Assembly (NCBI RefSeq): GCF_000003855.2 | Contig: NW_003101650.1 | Span: forward strand, 133,054 to 197,053 | Reading direction: 5' to 3' | DNA: 64,000 bases | DNA from: Blastomyces gilchristii SLH14081 | Lineage: Eukaryota > Ascomycota > Eurotiomycetes > Onygenales > Ajellomycetaceae | Part shown: one piece after another, positions 23,994 to 36,213 of the stretch | Numbering within the stretch: the first letter of the stretch is position 1 | How the letters are laid out: every line of letters starts with the position of its first letter | Position numbers and translations under genes: made by a program | Notes under the pieces: generated by a model | The model's input: the letters and a program-made list of their open reading frames with translations, nothing else | What the model was told of the DNA's origin: nothing | Database searches by the model: none

Positions 23994-24464
23994 TCTGATA
24001 GCATGTCTAAAAACTGATGAGAAGCACAGGCTTCTTCAGAACATGATAATTCTGTCTACAAAGTGATTTATAGTTATCATGCCAGTGTGGTCCTAGAACA
24101 CCTCAAAAGATAGCATATAAAGAGCAGTGAGTGGAAGAGCATCTAATTGATGCTGCTTTGCTTGTTGAAGAAAAACTCCACACTCAGGCAAATGCCATGT
24201 ATGTGAATAGATGAGATGTGAGAAAAGGAATGAGAGCAGTGAACCAGATTCAAAGAAGACCACTCTTCACTCAAAGAGATAAAAGAAGGGGGTGGCCACC
24301 ACCGGAGTCATATGATGATAACAGAAATCATATAACAATATAGTGATAGAATGATACAGTGATATAATGATAGACATTATATAATCAATAAGAAAACCAT
24401 CAAAATAAATATCTCTTCTAGCTGATATAAACAACATTCTTCTCTGCTATCTGAATCAGAAGAT
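23994..24464 (+). other. family A leader (primer-binding region)
   Basis: Sequence between the LTR and gag. It starts TCTGATAGCATGTCTAAAAA; the same start is seen on the minus strand next to the LTR at 45691. The primer-binding site must lie here but I cannot assign a tRNA. The region is less mutated than gag (GGGGGTGGCCACCACCGG near 24289-24306). No ORF is recognised. Confidence 0.6.
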
Positions 24465-25661
24465 ATGCAGAACCTCTCAGAGAGTTTACTTAAAGCAGTA
24501 AGAAAAGCAGCTGAAACTGCTGAACTGAAATCAAAGCTCTGTACATATATGAGAATTCTAAATGAGATCAAGATCTTGTATATGCAGTAGCAGGCTGAGA
24601 TGAAAGTCAAACATCAATTAATATTTACTGTGAATCAAGTATTCTCTATGAAGAGCTTCACTGATGCAATCATCATCATCAATAAAAATAGAGAAAATCA
24701 GATCTTAGGCCTGCAGCAGAAGATTGAACATTTATACAGACAGATAACTACACTGAATCTGAAGATCTTATTATAATTGTTCATAATCTCTTCAGAAGTA
24801 TACACATCATCAGAGATCACTGTGCAGAATGAGAATCTGAGTATGAAATATATCAAGCTGAGAGATCTGCTGAAGTTATCAAGCTTTAATAGCAACTGAA
24901 AAAATGATGCTGCAATCAGCTGGCTAAGTCAGATGCAATCATATTATCAGATTAAACATGAACTCATAGACAGACAGTTAACAGAATTTCAACAAGTCTT
25001 AAGATCTGTCATGTTTCTATGCAGAAAAGTAAAGTCATTATAAATGACTGATGAAAAGATAAATCTTACAGATTCAGAGTGATATTTATTCTTATAAACA
25101 TGAAATGAGTTTTTCAAATGAATCTTACACAACTTTGAGAAAGTGAATATATAAGATAAGTATTATAAACACTTCACTGAGTGTAGATAAATAAGTGATC
25201 TTATATTATACTTCACACACTTCAGCTTATACTATCTTATATTGAATGAAAAGCTTTCAACATCTTTCTGTTTACAGATCTTCATTCATAGTCTTACATC
25301 TGAGTTGAGAGTGAAATGAAAATGCTTAATCTCATAATCAGACACAGTGAAAGAATTATACAACATTCTCATTATACAGAAATAAGTAAGTTAATTGTGA
25401 CAGAAAATACTGTAATCAAGTATATCTCAGTGAAGAATAAGTAATCAGACTTCTATAACATAAGTTACACACTCAGATATGATGAATCTAGATCTGAATG
25501 TCATTGCTAAAGCACTGAATTCTCTGAAAAAGGAATTCTCTGAGTGAAAATCTTGATATCATGAGCATTAAGCTTGCTTCAACTGTAAATACTAAAATCA
25601 TGATGTAAAAGATTACACTCAGCATGCACAGTCAAGAGAAGCAAGAGAGTTAAAAAACTAG
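24465..25661 (+). pseudogene. family A gag
   Basis: Frame from ATG 24465 to TAG 25659-25661, with inner TGA and TAA stops. The N-terminal third is helical and charged, the middle looks like the retrotransposon capsid fold (WYLFL, W-EFFKWI, HSLTSELRVKWK), and the end has a zinc knuckle C-x2-C-x4-H (CFNCKY-NH at 25575) whose last Cys has become Tyr. The codons before the stop, TTA AAA AAC TAG, contain the slippery site for pol. Gag would form the virus-like particle. Confidence 0.8.
25652..25658 (+). promoter_or_regulatory. -1 ribosomal frameshift heptamer A AAA AAC
   Basis: The gag frame ends TTA AAA AAC TAG, giving the canonical X XXY YYZ slippery heptamer A AAA AAC directly before the stop. 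Shifting by -1 enters the pol frame, which then reads through protease, RT and integrase. The same heptamer and stop are kept in the minus-strand A copy (43492-43498). A downstream structure has not been established. Confidence 0.75.
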
Positions 25662-28600
25662 CAGAATCAGTGAGCTCAGAGATACTCACTGATGTTCTAT
25701 GAAAAGTCTTCAAAGTGAAAGAGATGCTCATATTAGATGACTCTCTGAATCCTGTAAATATCAAGAGAAAGCAGGCTTCTGACTGAGATGCAGGTGAGAA
25801 TGAAGTGAATACTCATCTCAATGTCTTAAGACCTGAAATGTTAATGTATAAGAAACACTTGAATAAGAATTAAGAGATGACTGTAAAAGTGTTAGCAGAT
25901 ATAGAAGCTTCTACACAATATATTAATAATTATATAATTCAAAGATTGAAAGGAGTTCACTGAGTGAAGAATTCTCAATATATAAGATTATCTGATAACT
26001 GATATTTGATATCACCTGTAAAAGTAAGAGTTTCCTTGCACTTCAAAGAATGATCTTGCTATATTTAGATGTGAGAGCTGCAGAATATGAAATATGATCT
26101 TATTCTTGAACTTGATTGATTTCAAAGATTCAATTCACAGATTCAATGATGTACATATCATATACAGTTGACTGATAGAAAGAAAATGATTCATACAATT
26201 CTATCAACTGATATGAGAAGAACATTTCATATCTCTAATATAGAAGAATTAAATCTGCTTACACATTAATAAGTAAAGAGAATGATTTACAAGACCTTAT
26301 TCAAAAGCATTCTGTATATCATATGAGATCTGAAAGTGAAGAAAACTAAGATAAAGAATATACAGAAGAACAAGTGTATGAAGAAGCTTCTAAAGAAGTA
26401 TGAAAAGATCTTCTGAACAGATCTTTCACTGAAATTGTTACTGAAATGAGAATTCATACATGAGATTGACATAGAGGATGCAAAACCAGTTAATCAGAAT
26501 GTATACTCTCTGTTACAAATGTATCTTGAAGAACAGAAGCATCAGATCACTGACCTTCTAGAATGTGATCTCATATAATTCTTATCAAGCACATGAGGCT
26601 TTTCAGTCTTATTCATGAAAAAGACAGAGAGAGAGTGACAAATATGTAGCAATTATCAAACACTCAATAAGCTTATGATTAAGAATGAATACTCACTGTC
26701 ACAGATTCTATAACAGTTGAATACAGTCAGAAACACCTGATATCTATTGAAGATTAATCTTCTCTCAGAATACTGACAGATCTGTGTAGATGAACTGTCA
26801 GTTCTGCAAATCACATTTAATATATAATGAGAGAAGTTCAAATTTCTGACAATGTCATTCAGTCTGATAAATGTGTCTGTCATCTTTCAAATAATGATGA
26901 ATACAATTCTTTATAAACAGAATGAAACCTTATATCTTATATATCTTAATAATATTCTAGTCTTTTCAAACTTATATGATAAATATCTGAAGCATCTCAA
27001 TGAAGTGCTTATAACTCTGACAGAGTATAAGCTCTATATCAAATCAATCAAGTTTGTGTTTGAAATAGAAGAGTTGAAGTTTATAGAATATATAGTGAGT
27101 GATGACTGTATATATCTCATTCTGAAGAAATTGAATGTTATAGTGAATTAGCTGTGACTGAGAAATATACATCATGTATAACAGTTTCTTAAGTTAGTCT
27201 CATACTACTGCAGATTCATCAAGAATTTCACATGAATATCTGTATCACTCTCAGATCTCTTAAGAGAAACAGATGCAAATCTGCAAAAGAAGAAGTTTTA
27301 TTCAATCATCTGAAATACTATATGCAAAGAGGCTTTTCTCACACTGAGAAAATGTGTAACAACATTCTCAGTGCTTATTTAATCAGATCATAATAAATCT
27401 TTCTATATCAAGATAAACACATCTGAATGAGCTATTGAAGATGCTCTTCTACAGATGAGTAAGAACAGCAAGCTGCACTCAATAGCATACAATGATAGAA
27501 AACTATCAGATGCTGAGCTCAATTACTCAGTATATGAAAAGAAATTACTAGTGAGTAAGCACATACTAATGTTATGAGATAGATATATTGACAATAAATA
27601 TATAACAACAGTGATTACAGATCATAAAAGTCTCATCTATCTACAATTGATGATAAAATCTTTCAAACACTTAGCATATTGAATCTCAGAGTTTTAAGTG
27701 TACAATCTTAATATTAAATACTGAAAGAAATTGAATACTGTGATATCTAATACAATCAGTCACAGACCTGATTTCATGAGTAAGAATTCTGTGAATCAGG
27801 TACAAGAAACATTCACATTAAATGCACTAAGAAGATGTAAGAAATCAGAATGAGTGAATATCATAATCTCTTACTTAAAGAATAATAAGATATCAGATAA
27901 TAAGTGTCTTATGAAAGTAGTAGAAGAGATACTTCTGAACTTCAAGCTGAGAAAATTGAAAAATAATATTATGCTTTATTATAATCTAGAATATGCAGAA
28001 GCTCTCTATCTAGAATCTTCATTTAGATGTAACTTGATGACTTATATACACAAGGAATTCAGTCACTTAGAAAGCTCTGAACTCATGAGCATACTCAAAT
28101 CAAGAGCATACTGGCCAAGCATGACTGAGGACATTCAGATGTATACTTATAAGTGTCTGAATTATCAGGTTGTGAAAGAATCTAAGAAAGAGTTAGAATG
28201 TGAAAAAGTACAATATTAGATAAAGTGTATGATACAACTGTTTAAATAATGAGAGATGAACCTTATAGACATATTACTGCAAACATTAAATAGAAATCAA
28301 TGAATAATCACTGCTATTGATTATGCTACTGACTGATCAGTTGTGAAAGCAGTTTCAGAGATGACAGAGAAGATGATAATGAAGTTTCTATATAATGAGA
28401 TCTATATTAACTATGAAATGCTGTGTGAGATTCTAACTGATAATGATGTGAATCTCATAGAAGAAGTGATGAGGCATTTCATGAGCTAGTTACAGACAAG
28501 ACATTGTAGAACAATGTCATATCATTCACAGATGAATAGAAAGATGAAACACTTGAATGAAATCTTGAGCAATATGCTAATGAAATATCTAGTGAGCAAG

Positions 28601-29790
28601 CCTACAAGACTATGAGATGAATATCTCAGACAGGTGCTATTGGCCACGCGGATTCAACAGCATGCAGTCTTCAAGTGTTCATCATTCTATCTGTTGTATG
28701 AATTGCATCCGCGCATCCTGAAGAATGCTTTGAAAAAGGTGAGAGAGAAAGCAGTTGTGAATGCAGCAGAAACAGCAGTTGTGAACACAGCAGAAACAGC
28801 AGTTATGAATGTAGTAGTAGCAGTTGCAGACACAGCAGTCACAGATGTGAAATCAAGATTGAAAGAGATCAGCTATACATGTGCAAAAGCTAATGAGTTA
28901 CTTCTGAACTGAGCAATTCAATTGAAAAGAATATGAGACTCACTAGTTAAGAAATCAAGTCTCAAGATAAGAATGTGAGTTCTTATACACAATGAGAGTT
29001 CTGAGAAGTTTCAACCTAGATGATTTGAGTCATATAAAATACTCAAATCACATTCTCTGAAAATATACACATTGAAAGAACTAGAGAGACAGATCTTACA
29101 TAACTTAATAAATAATTCACAACTTATAAAAGCAAAAATGTAAGACTTAAGTGAATTATAATTATTCACAGCACTATTATCAGTGTTGAAAAAGAAGAGA
29201 CTTATAATTGAAAAGTCTTATAAAGTAAGAGAAATCATAGACACTTATAAATCAGATAATCTCACTTATTCTGATCTTTTCACAATTATAAGAAAAGAAT
29301 GAGAAGAAATGAAGAAATCAGATAAATATCACACTTCAATAAGTGATGAGACTGTAGCTGATCATATAATAACACACTGCAGATAGCAGATATAACATGG
29401 TAAAGAGCAGTCTCAAAGCAACAGACTTGTACATGAGTCAGATTACAGAAGAAAAAGGAATTCAGAGCTGAATTCAACTGTTTACATCAGTTCAATCATG
29501 AAGATCACAGAGAATAAACTATCTGAAATATTCATAGACATATGAAATCAAGTCATCTTGATCTCTGAGAACACTCAGAGATCAGATAAGATTAGTTTCA
29601 ATGAGCTGTTCACTGTAGTGATCTGAGTGAGTGAAGAGAGACAGTATAATACATGAGACAGAATTATAAAAGATAAAAGCTGCTGAATCTAGTCACTGAA
29701 CACTGTATCATATAGAGATTGTATAAGAGTAGTGACTAGCAGATAAAGAAAAAGTGTAAGAAAAGAGATAATGAATTGATTATTAACTGT
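25652..29790 (+). pseudogene. family A pol (protease, RT, RNase H, integrase)
   Basis: A single frame, -1 relative to gag, can be followed for about 4.1 kb through many TGA and TAA stops. Protease lies near 25880-26150. RT has YLNN at 26942-26953, with both catalytic Asp changed to Asn by G-to-A. RNase H follows (ITDHKSLIYL near 27615). Integrase keeps Asp1 at 28319 and Asp2 at 28439 but has Glu changed to Lys at 28547. LLYELHPRI is near 28695 and a GPF-like module (RWFESYKIL) near 29020. Largest intact pieces: 27854-28219 and 28634-28912. The C-terminal end is approximate. Confidence 0.87.
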
Positions 29791-31937
29791 AAGAGTCAGC
29801 TGTAAAAGACAAATATTATCATACACACTTCATTCATTTTTATATGTCACACATTTAATCTATTTCCAGCATCACATCATCTGAAAAACATTAAAAATAA
29901 AGAAAATCTCAAAACTTGAGATCTGTAAGAGATTCAAGAGCTGCAAGCTACTCTCACAACAATACTGTGCATATCTCTGATTTCTCTATCACTCTGTGTA
30001 TGACATTAATGTCATTTATTACAAGATTGACTGGAATGCTAATATAGAAATGTGTACATGTATGTGTAGAGAAATTGAAGAAGAGTGTGAGACTCACAGA
30101 ATCAGAAGCCAGAGCAGAGAGAGCAGAGATGAAAGAAACAGAAGAAGAAGAAGATACAGAACTGAATAAATGACAGCAGAAGTCATCTGATACTGAATGC
30201 TTATAACTCAGTATACACACAATCATCTCTGCAGAGAAGGAAGAGAAAGTGATGAGAGAAGCTTGAGAACAGAGAGAAGTAGTCTCAGTGATATTATCAT
30301 CTTCAATTAGAATGATCTCTGACACTGAAGTAACTAAGAATCATTGTTAATATACAAAAATCATAAAAGCAGAGATAATAATTACTGAATGAACACTCAC
30401 TGATCTTAGAATTGTATATATAATTACAACATACATGAGACTTCTCAGAAAGAGAGAGAGAGACACAGAGAAATACAGGAAGCAGAACATAGCATATGAA
30501 CAGCTTATTTTCATAACAATATCTCAGATAAGACATACAAGTCTCACATCTGTGAGTGTAAAAGAGTATGACATCTGTATTTCTATTTCTGAAAACACAG
30601 ATATCTTTTGTCTGTATCATGAAATCAGATGATAGATATCAGAGAATAGACTGATATAGATCTATCATTCTGAAGAAATTCATTAGAGCAGATATTTTCA
30701 TGATATTGAACTTTACAGTTATAAAAAGTTTCTTAATATCTGTGAATATCACAACTTCATATATAGTAAAACCTATAATAATTTTTCCTAAGAACAGAAA
30801 AATCAGTGTTAGAAAGAAAAGATGAAAAAGAAAAAGACTTACAATCTCAATATTGTTAAAAGAGAGAGTGATTCTCTGAGATGAACAGACAATTATCTCA
30901 TTATAAATATTTAAAATAAACATAATAATCAGTGTCTGTGATCAAGCTTCAGATAGTTATATTATACACTGTCTTCATATAATAAATTGTTCTAGAGATT
31001 GATAAGAAGAGCAGAAGTGTACATGCTGAGAAATATAATTCATCAAGTCTATGCAATATCTTCTTAAAACAGAGAGAGCTGATAATGAAAGCAGAGATGA
31101 TAAAACCAGAAGAAGCAGAAGTAGTGAGAGTGAGAATCACAGAAACAGGGGTAGCAGGAGCGGGAGAATCAGACACAGAAGCAGGTGTAGAAGATTGAAG
31201 AAGAGCAGCAGAGAAAGAAACAGAAGAGACAGAGAGAGACATAAGAGACCTGATCATACATGATATGAGCAATTTCTTCATTATTACATTCTTCAGGTTC
31301 TTAATCAATGATTCAACATTGAGTTCACTATCATTAGCAGACATGAATCTGTCAATGTGTGAAGATTCTATATAAATAAAAACAAACATATCAGCATCTG
31401 TATTCATATAAAATTGTGTCAGAAAACATGATCAGAAACCTGCTGAAGAAAACAGTCAGAGACATATAAGAAGATAAAGAAGGTATGTCATTTATAATAG
31501 TACATTCTGACAATTATTAGAAGATAAACAAGTTCTGATCATATATGTTTCACAATGTGTTACACTTACTGCTAACAAACTGCCTGGTATAAGCACTACA
31601 ATAACACTTGTTATGAGAACAGAGAGTCATTGCCAGAAACATATACAATGTGATAGATGAACAGATGAAAAGAGTTGAACAGAAGAAGAAGTAGAAATCT
31701 TGAATGAGATAGTAATATTCAATGATGATAATGATGAAGAAGATGATTGAAGAATGGAAAAAATTAGTGAATGAGTGATGTAATATAGTGGAAGTTTCTT
31801 TGTGAGAATGTACACAGAACACTAGCTGAATCAGAGATAGGTCACACAATTGTGAAATGCTAGTAGCGAGCTAATCCACATGAAGCTAGGGTGTACAACA
31901 TGGTCACATGAGCGTGACTGAATCTGGTGAAGAAGGA
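29791..31937 (+). other. family A 3' extension in A-II
   Basis: A 2.1-kb non-pol region before the 3' LTR. Plus strand: a frame near 31556-31830 reads LTANKLPG, SW-TEEEVEILNE and NDDNDEEDDWRMEKISEW with stops only at former Trp/Gln codons, resembling a SANT/Myb-like module. Minus strand: Ser-rich ORF 30949-31407 and Cys-containing ORF 30303-30620 (CETC, YC, CC). Both recur in other copies. The purine tract (GAAGAAGGA) precedes the LTR. Confidence 0.55.
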
Positions 31938-32116
31938 TGTGATTCAGAAGAATGTACAACTATCAGATAATAACACAGCCACTTTCAAACTACTAGCATA
32001 TGAATGTAAAGAGAGGCCATAGCAGCCACTAATTAATTTAGCGTACGAGATTCAATATATAAGAAGCCGGCGTACGCCCGTAATCGTACGCTGGCTTAAG
32101 CAACCTTTGAATCACA
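31938..32116 (+). repeat. 3' LTR of A-II
   Basis: 179 bp. Its first half is mutated relative to the 5' LTR (CGG to CAG, GCGGCC to ACAGCC) while its last ~75 bases are nearly unmutated (GCCGGCGTACGCCCG). The border between the two states lies inside the LTR near 32040. Confidence 0.92.
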
Positions 32117-33870
32117 GTAGAAGAAGCTGACTGCAGAGAGTTAAAGTTCTCTGAAGCTCAGAAACAGTACTGATAAAATAGCTGTGTAACTCAGTATAGA
32201 AGATGAAAGAAAATCTAAGTCTCTGCAGAGAACTGACACTGAAGATTATAAGCTTCTCATATTATGTCTTACTATCATTGAATTGATAAAGAATAAAACA
32301 GTCTACAATCTTTTAATCTAACTACTTTTAAAATTCATTAATAAATTATAGAAGAGAAATATCTCTACTACAGCTTGAATTCAGAAGTTAAAGAAGAAAG
32401 AATCTGATTTAAACTTGAAAGAGACAGACTCTGAGCAGAGCAGTACTGCTAAGAAACTAAGTTATTGATAATTAAAAGAATGTAAACTTCTACTACTGAA
32501 TAGTTCAGTCTTCATCTCTTATAGCAGAGTAATGTATTAGAAGTTATTAAGAATTTATTATAATAATTCTCATACAGAGCACTTTGAGTTAGAGAAGACT
32601 GAGAAGCTTCTAAAATATAAATACATTTAAGACAAGCTCTGAACAGATGTTAAAAAGTATATTGAAACTTATAATATCTATTAAAGAATAAAGATCTCAC
32701 AGTATAAGTAATACAGTGAGTTGATATCACTGTCTGTTTCAAAGAGCTTATAATAGAATCTATTGATAAATTTCATAGTTGATCTGCTGAAGTTGATAAG
32801 AGTCAAAGAATATGACTTAATTTTAGTCATTATTAACTGTTTCACAAATATAATTAAATATATCTCTACTTATAAAAAGATTAAAGCCTCTGAATTGACT
32901 GATCTGTTTTTAGATATCATTATTTATAATCACAGTGCTCTGAAATTATTAATAACAGATTGAGAATTTCTCTTCATCAGTAAATACTGATTGACTTTTT
33001 ATTATCATCTTATAATAAGACATCTTCTCAGTACTGCATTTCATCTGCAGACAGATAATCAGACTGAATATTAGAACTAGATACTAGAACAGCATCTTTG
33101 AGTGTTCTATTTATATTATTAAAATAATTGACTTAAACATCTTCTAACTGCTGAATTTGTATATAATAATATAAAGAATGTAATCTTAAAGATATCTTTT
33201 TTCTATGCTTATTATAAATATAATTCTTTATTACTCAGTGATATCACAGATGATATTTCAAAGAGAAAGATAGACAGTTAGAATATTAAACAGATACAGA
33301 GAACAGAGTATCTCTCAGTATCAGAAGTAAAAGTGAGATTGAAACTTTTGAATAAAATTCATGAGAAGACAGTGAAAAGCATTCACTATATTTAGAAGTA
33401 ATAGATAAAATACTATAATTAAAAACATCTTTCAATGAAGTTCTTGATAGAGAATTAAATACTACTTTCAGCAAAGAATATCAAGACAATGAGACTGTGT
33501 AAGAAGCTCAGTGAGTAGTGACTAGAATCTTTCTCAGTAATAAGAGTGATAAGTAAGCAGATATATGAGTTGAAATTACTCTCAGAATTGAAATCAATTC
33601 ATTCTATTTTTCACATTTTCTATTTGAAGCTCTATAAGCAATGCTTTGAGACAGAGCTGTCTTGATTGAATGATATTGAGATTGAGAGTGATACTGAACA
33701 TCTTATAAAGAAAATATTAAATAAGTAAATACATTATAATAAGCTTTAATATCTTATTAAATGAGAAGATTATTCATTATCAGAGAATTCATGAGAACTG
33801 CTTAAGTATTTGAAAAATACTGAGAAAGAGATTGCAAGCTATAAGATAGCTAGTAGAGACTGTTCTGTTA
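32117..33870 (+). pseudogene. family B integrase and chromodomain, B-I
   Basis: Pol resumes after A-II. The integrase core reads MINFIVDLLKL at 32763 (MDF of the family, Asp1 now Asn), keeps Asp2 in LLITD at about 32958, and has FHLQTDNQTEY near 33050 containing the catalytic Glu region. A C-terminal chromodomain is clear near 33735-33800 (YLIKWEDYSLSENSWE). The chromodomain would target insertion to marked chromatin. Stops are frequent. Confidence 0.82.
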
Positions 33871-34418
33871 CACATCAGAGATATTGAGTAAGAAATACTG
33901 CTTAAGACTTCTCATTTTTCTCAAAGAATTTTTTAGAGATAATCTTATAGTGATGAGCTGATATCTTATAAGCTCTGTAACACTCTTCTTCTATTTTCTC
34001 TCAAAGAATTTTTTAGAAGTTTAATAAGACTACATAAGTGTAAAATTCCTAAAGCAGTTAAAGAAAAGAGATATTTGAAATTAATAAAAAGATTAATATT
34101 ATCAACTCATGAGCTGCTGCTATTCTAATGAGATTACAGTCTGCTGAAAAAGTAAAAAGAGAGAATCTCAGAGTCTACTTATTAACAATCACATCTTCAT
34201 TAAACTCATTCTTCACTGTTAAAGTCTTCAGCACTGATATCTTTATCTGCTGAGAAGTTAGCACTGCAGTACTGCAGAGAAGCATGCTATAGAAGAGTAT
34301 AAGAGATACTTAAAATATTAACTTATTAATTTACAAAGCATCTCAATCATCTGTTTCAATTGAAGTGAGATTCTCTTTAATCAGTGACTAATCTCTGTAG
34401 TGTTTTCAATAGTGATAC

Positions 34419-34923
34419 TAGACTGACCGTGTGACCGTGTCTGAGACCAGGACCAGAATTTTTGATAGTCTCATTGCCAATTCAACAGATCTCATTACAC
34501 GGTTCTAACATTAGATAGTAGTTTCATACTGTCTCAGTGAGACTTACTGTCTACTCTTATCACATTTTCCAAATGAGACCATGATTTTCACTTCTCAATT
34601 TAAATTATTTTTATTGCTTTAAATGACTTTAAATCTCATTTGAGTGTTATCAAAAAGTGTTACTTTTTAAAAAATTAAAAATAGTCTAAAAAAAACCTTA
34701 AAATGTCTAAAAATAGTAACTGTATGCCAAGAATGGGACTAAATAGAATCAAATGAAATCATTTTCTCATTTTTTTCAAGTCATGATTCCATTTTGAGAT
34801 CTGATATATAGTCACTTTACATGTTTATTTAATGATTAGTCCAGCGGGATTCACGCCAAGAAATGTATGAGATCAGATCAAATGAGACCAAACGTGAAAT
34901 TCATGATCCCGCCGGCCAGTCTA
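34419..34923 (-). mobile_element. MITE M4 (hAT-like) with 8-bp TSD
   Basis: 505 bp in reverse orientation, TAGACTGACC to GGCCAGTCTA, flanked by AGTGATAC at 34411-34418 and 34924-34931. B-II shows the empty site (CAGTGATACTGACTG near 60665). GC-rich steps such as CCCGCCGGCC survive at its end. Confidence 0.93.
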
Positions 34924-35244
34924 AGTGATACTGACTAATCTTTTCTTAAAATCAGTCATTCTGAGATATTTTTTTATCTCAGAGACTCACACTTTCATCT
35001 TCTTTTACAGATGAGTAAGAGAGATCTTCTCAGTCTTGACAGAATCTGTCAATGCTTAGAGCTCTGAGACTCTTACTCTGTACTGCTTAAGTATCTGAAC
35101 TTCTTATCAGAGCTAATATGATGTCTTCTTATAGAGTAGATAATACTTACAGAGAGACAGAAGTTATTATTACAGATATAATAAAAATAACAGAAGTGAG
35201 AGAAGAGATGAATATATAAGATCTCTCTCTTCTTCAGTTACTTA

Positions 35245-35700
35245 GCACAGTACAGACAAGTAGTGATATTAGTCAGAGACTGCACTGAAGCCTTCTCACA
35301 GAGAGAAGATAAAGAAATTACAGAACTCTGCAGACTCAACTTAGCAGCATTTCAAGCAGGGCTCAGACATGCTGTGAGAGAGAAACTATGAATTAAGCTT
35401 CTCAAAGTCACTGTTTCTGAAATAAAGCTCTTTCTGAGTTTCTCTTCAAATGATCACACAGGGTCATACATTATTATATTGACTGAGAAGAAGAATGATG
35501 TTATAATAGCAGTGAGAGAAGCAGAGAAAGAACTGAATATGAATAAACTGATCAGCAGAAGAGATGATATCTCACTGCAAGGTACAGTGACTATCACTGC
35601 AGCTGCAAGAGAAGCAGAGAAAGAAGAAGAAGAAGAAGATGTAATAATGAGAGCAGTGCTCTCACAGTCTGTTGACACTATCATCTCTGTCTTCAACTGA
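35245..35700 (+). pseudogene. family B extra ORF (ORF3), B-I copy
   Basis: A plus-strand frame reads about 150 codons with few stops (a TGA inside VREKL-IKLL). Features: YRQVVILVRDC, QREDKEITELCRLN, VTVSEIKLFLSF, ISRRDDISLQ, an acidic Glu run and a C-terminal hydrophobic segment. The longest intact piece is 35479-35700. The frame and these motifs are shared with the B-minus and B-II copies. It lies between pol and LTR, where some gypsy elements carry an additional gene; no known family is recognised. The antisense ORF at 35454-35753 is probably its shadow. Confidence 0.5.
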
Positions 35701-36213
35701 GCTTTCTTAACAGCTATGAAGACTGCAGTCATATCATGAAGATATTTACTCATTAGAAAATGTTAGAATAAGTTCTTTATTATTCTTCAAGAATGATACT
35801 CTCATGCACTCACTGTTACAATTGAGAAAGAGAGAAGAAAAATGTTTCACAGAGAGAAGAATCTTTTTAAAAAATCCTGTCACTACTGTTAGCTTTGTCT
35901 CTAAAATACATTACTTTTGCAGAGAATTTCATATATAGAATGAAATATAATGAGAGATCTATAAGTCACTTATTAACTATGTTTTTCACATTTTAAATTG
36001 ATATATAAGAAACTCACTTATCACATGTTTGATTTGAATGAAGATAAGAAAAGAAAGATCTATATAGTTAGCAGAAAAACTCATCTATTTCTTTGTATTA
36101 TACACAGCATATGTGCTGTTAAATTGATTGATAATTATTATTATATAATAAAGATAATTTCTAATCTGATAATCTTAAGAGTATCAAGACTATACTCTTA
36201 AAGAGAAGAGTAT

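Larger units (their letters stand above)
23815..32116 (+). mobile_element. Ty3/gypsy family A, complete copy A-II
   Basis: An 8.3-kb element with two 179-bp LTRs and a 4-bp TSD GTAG (23811-23814 and 32117-32120), inserted into B-I between RT/RNase H and integrase. The empty site is seen in B-II near 58370-58385. Order: LTR, leader, gag, -1 frameshift site, protease-RT-RNase H-integrase, 3' extension, purine tract, LTR. The two LTRs share a variant (ACTACTAGC) absent from other copies and otherwise differ almost only by transitions, so they are a true pair. Confidence 0.94.
33871..36213 (+). other. family B 3' extension, B-I (holds MITE M4)
   Basis: About 1.8 kb of B sequence between chromodomain and 3' LTR, plus M4. 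Beyond ORF3 (35245-35700) I see a conserved hairpin at about 34962-34984 (CTGAGATA, T-rich loop, TATCTCAG) and a purine tract AAAGAGAAGAG just before the LTR. Small conserved frames exist before M4 but none is convincing. Confidence 0.6.
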
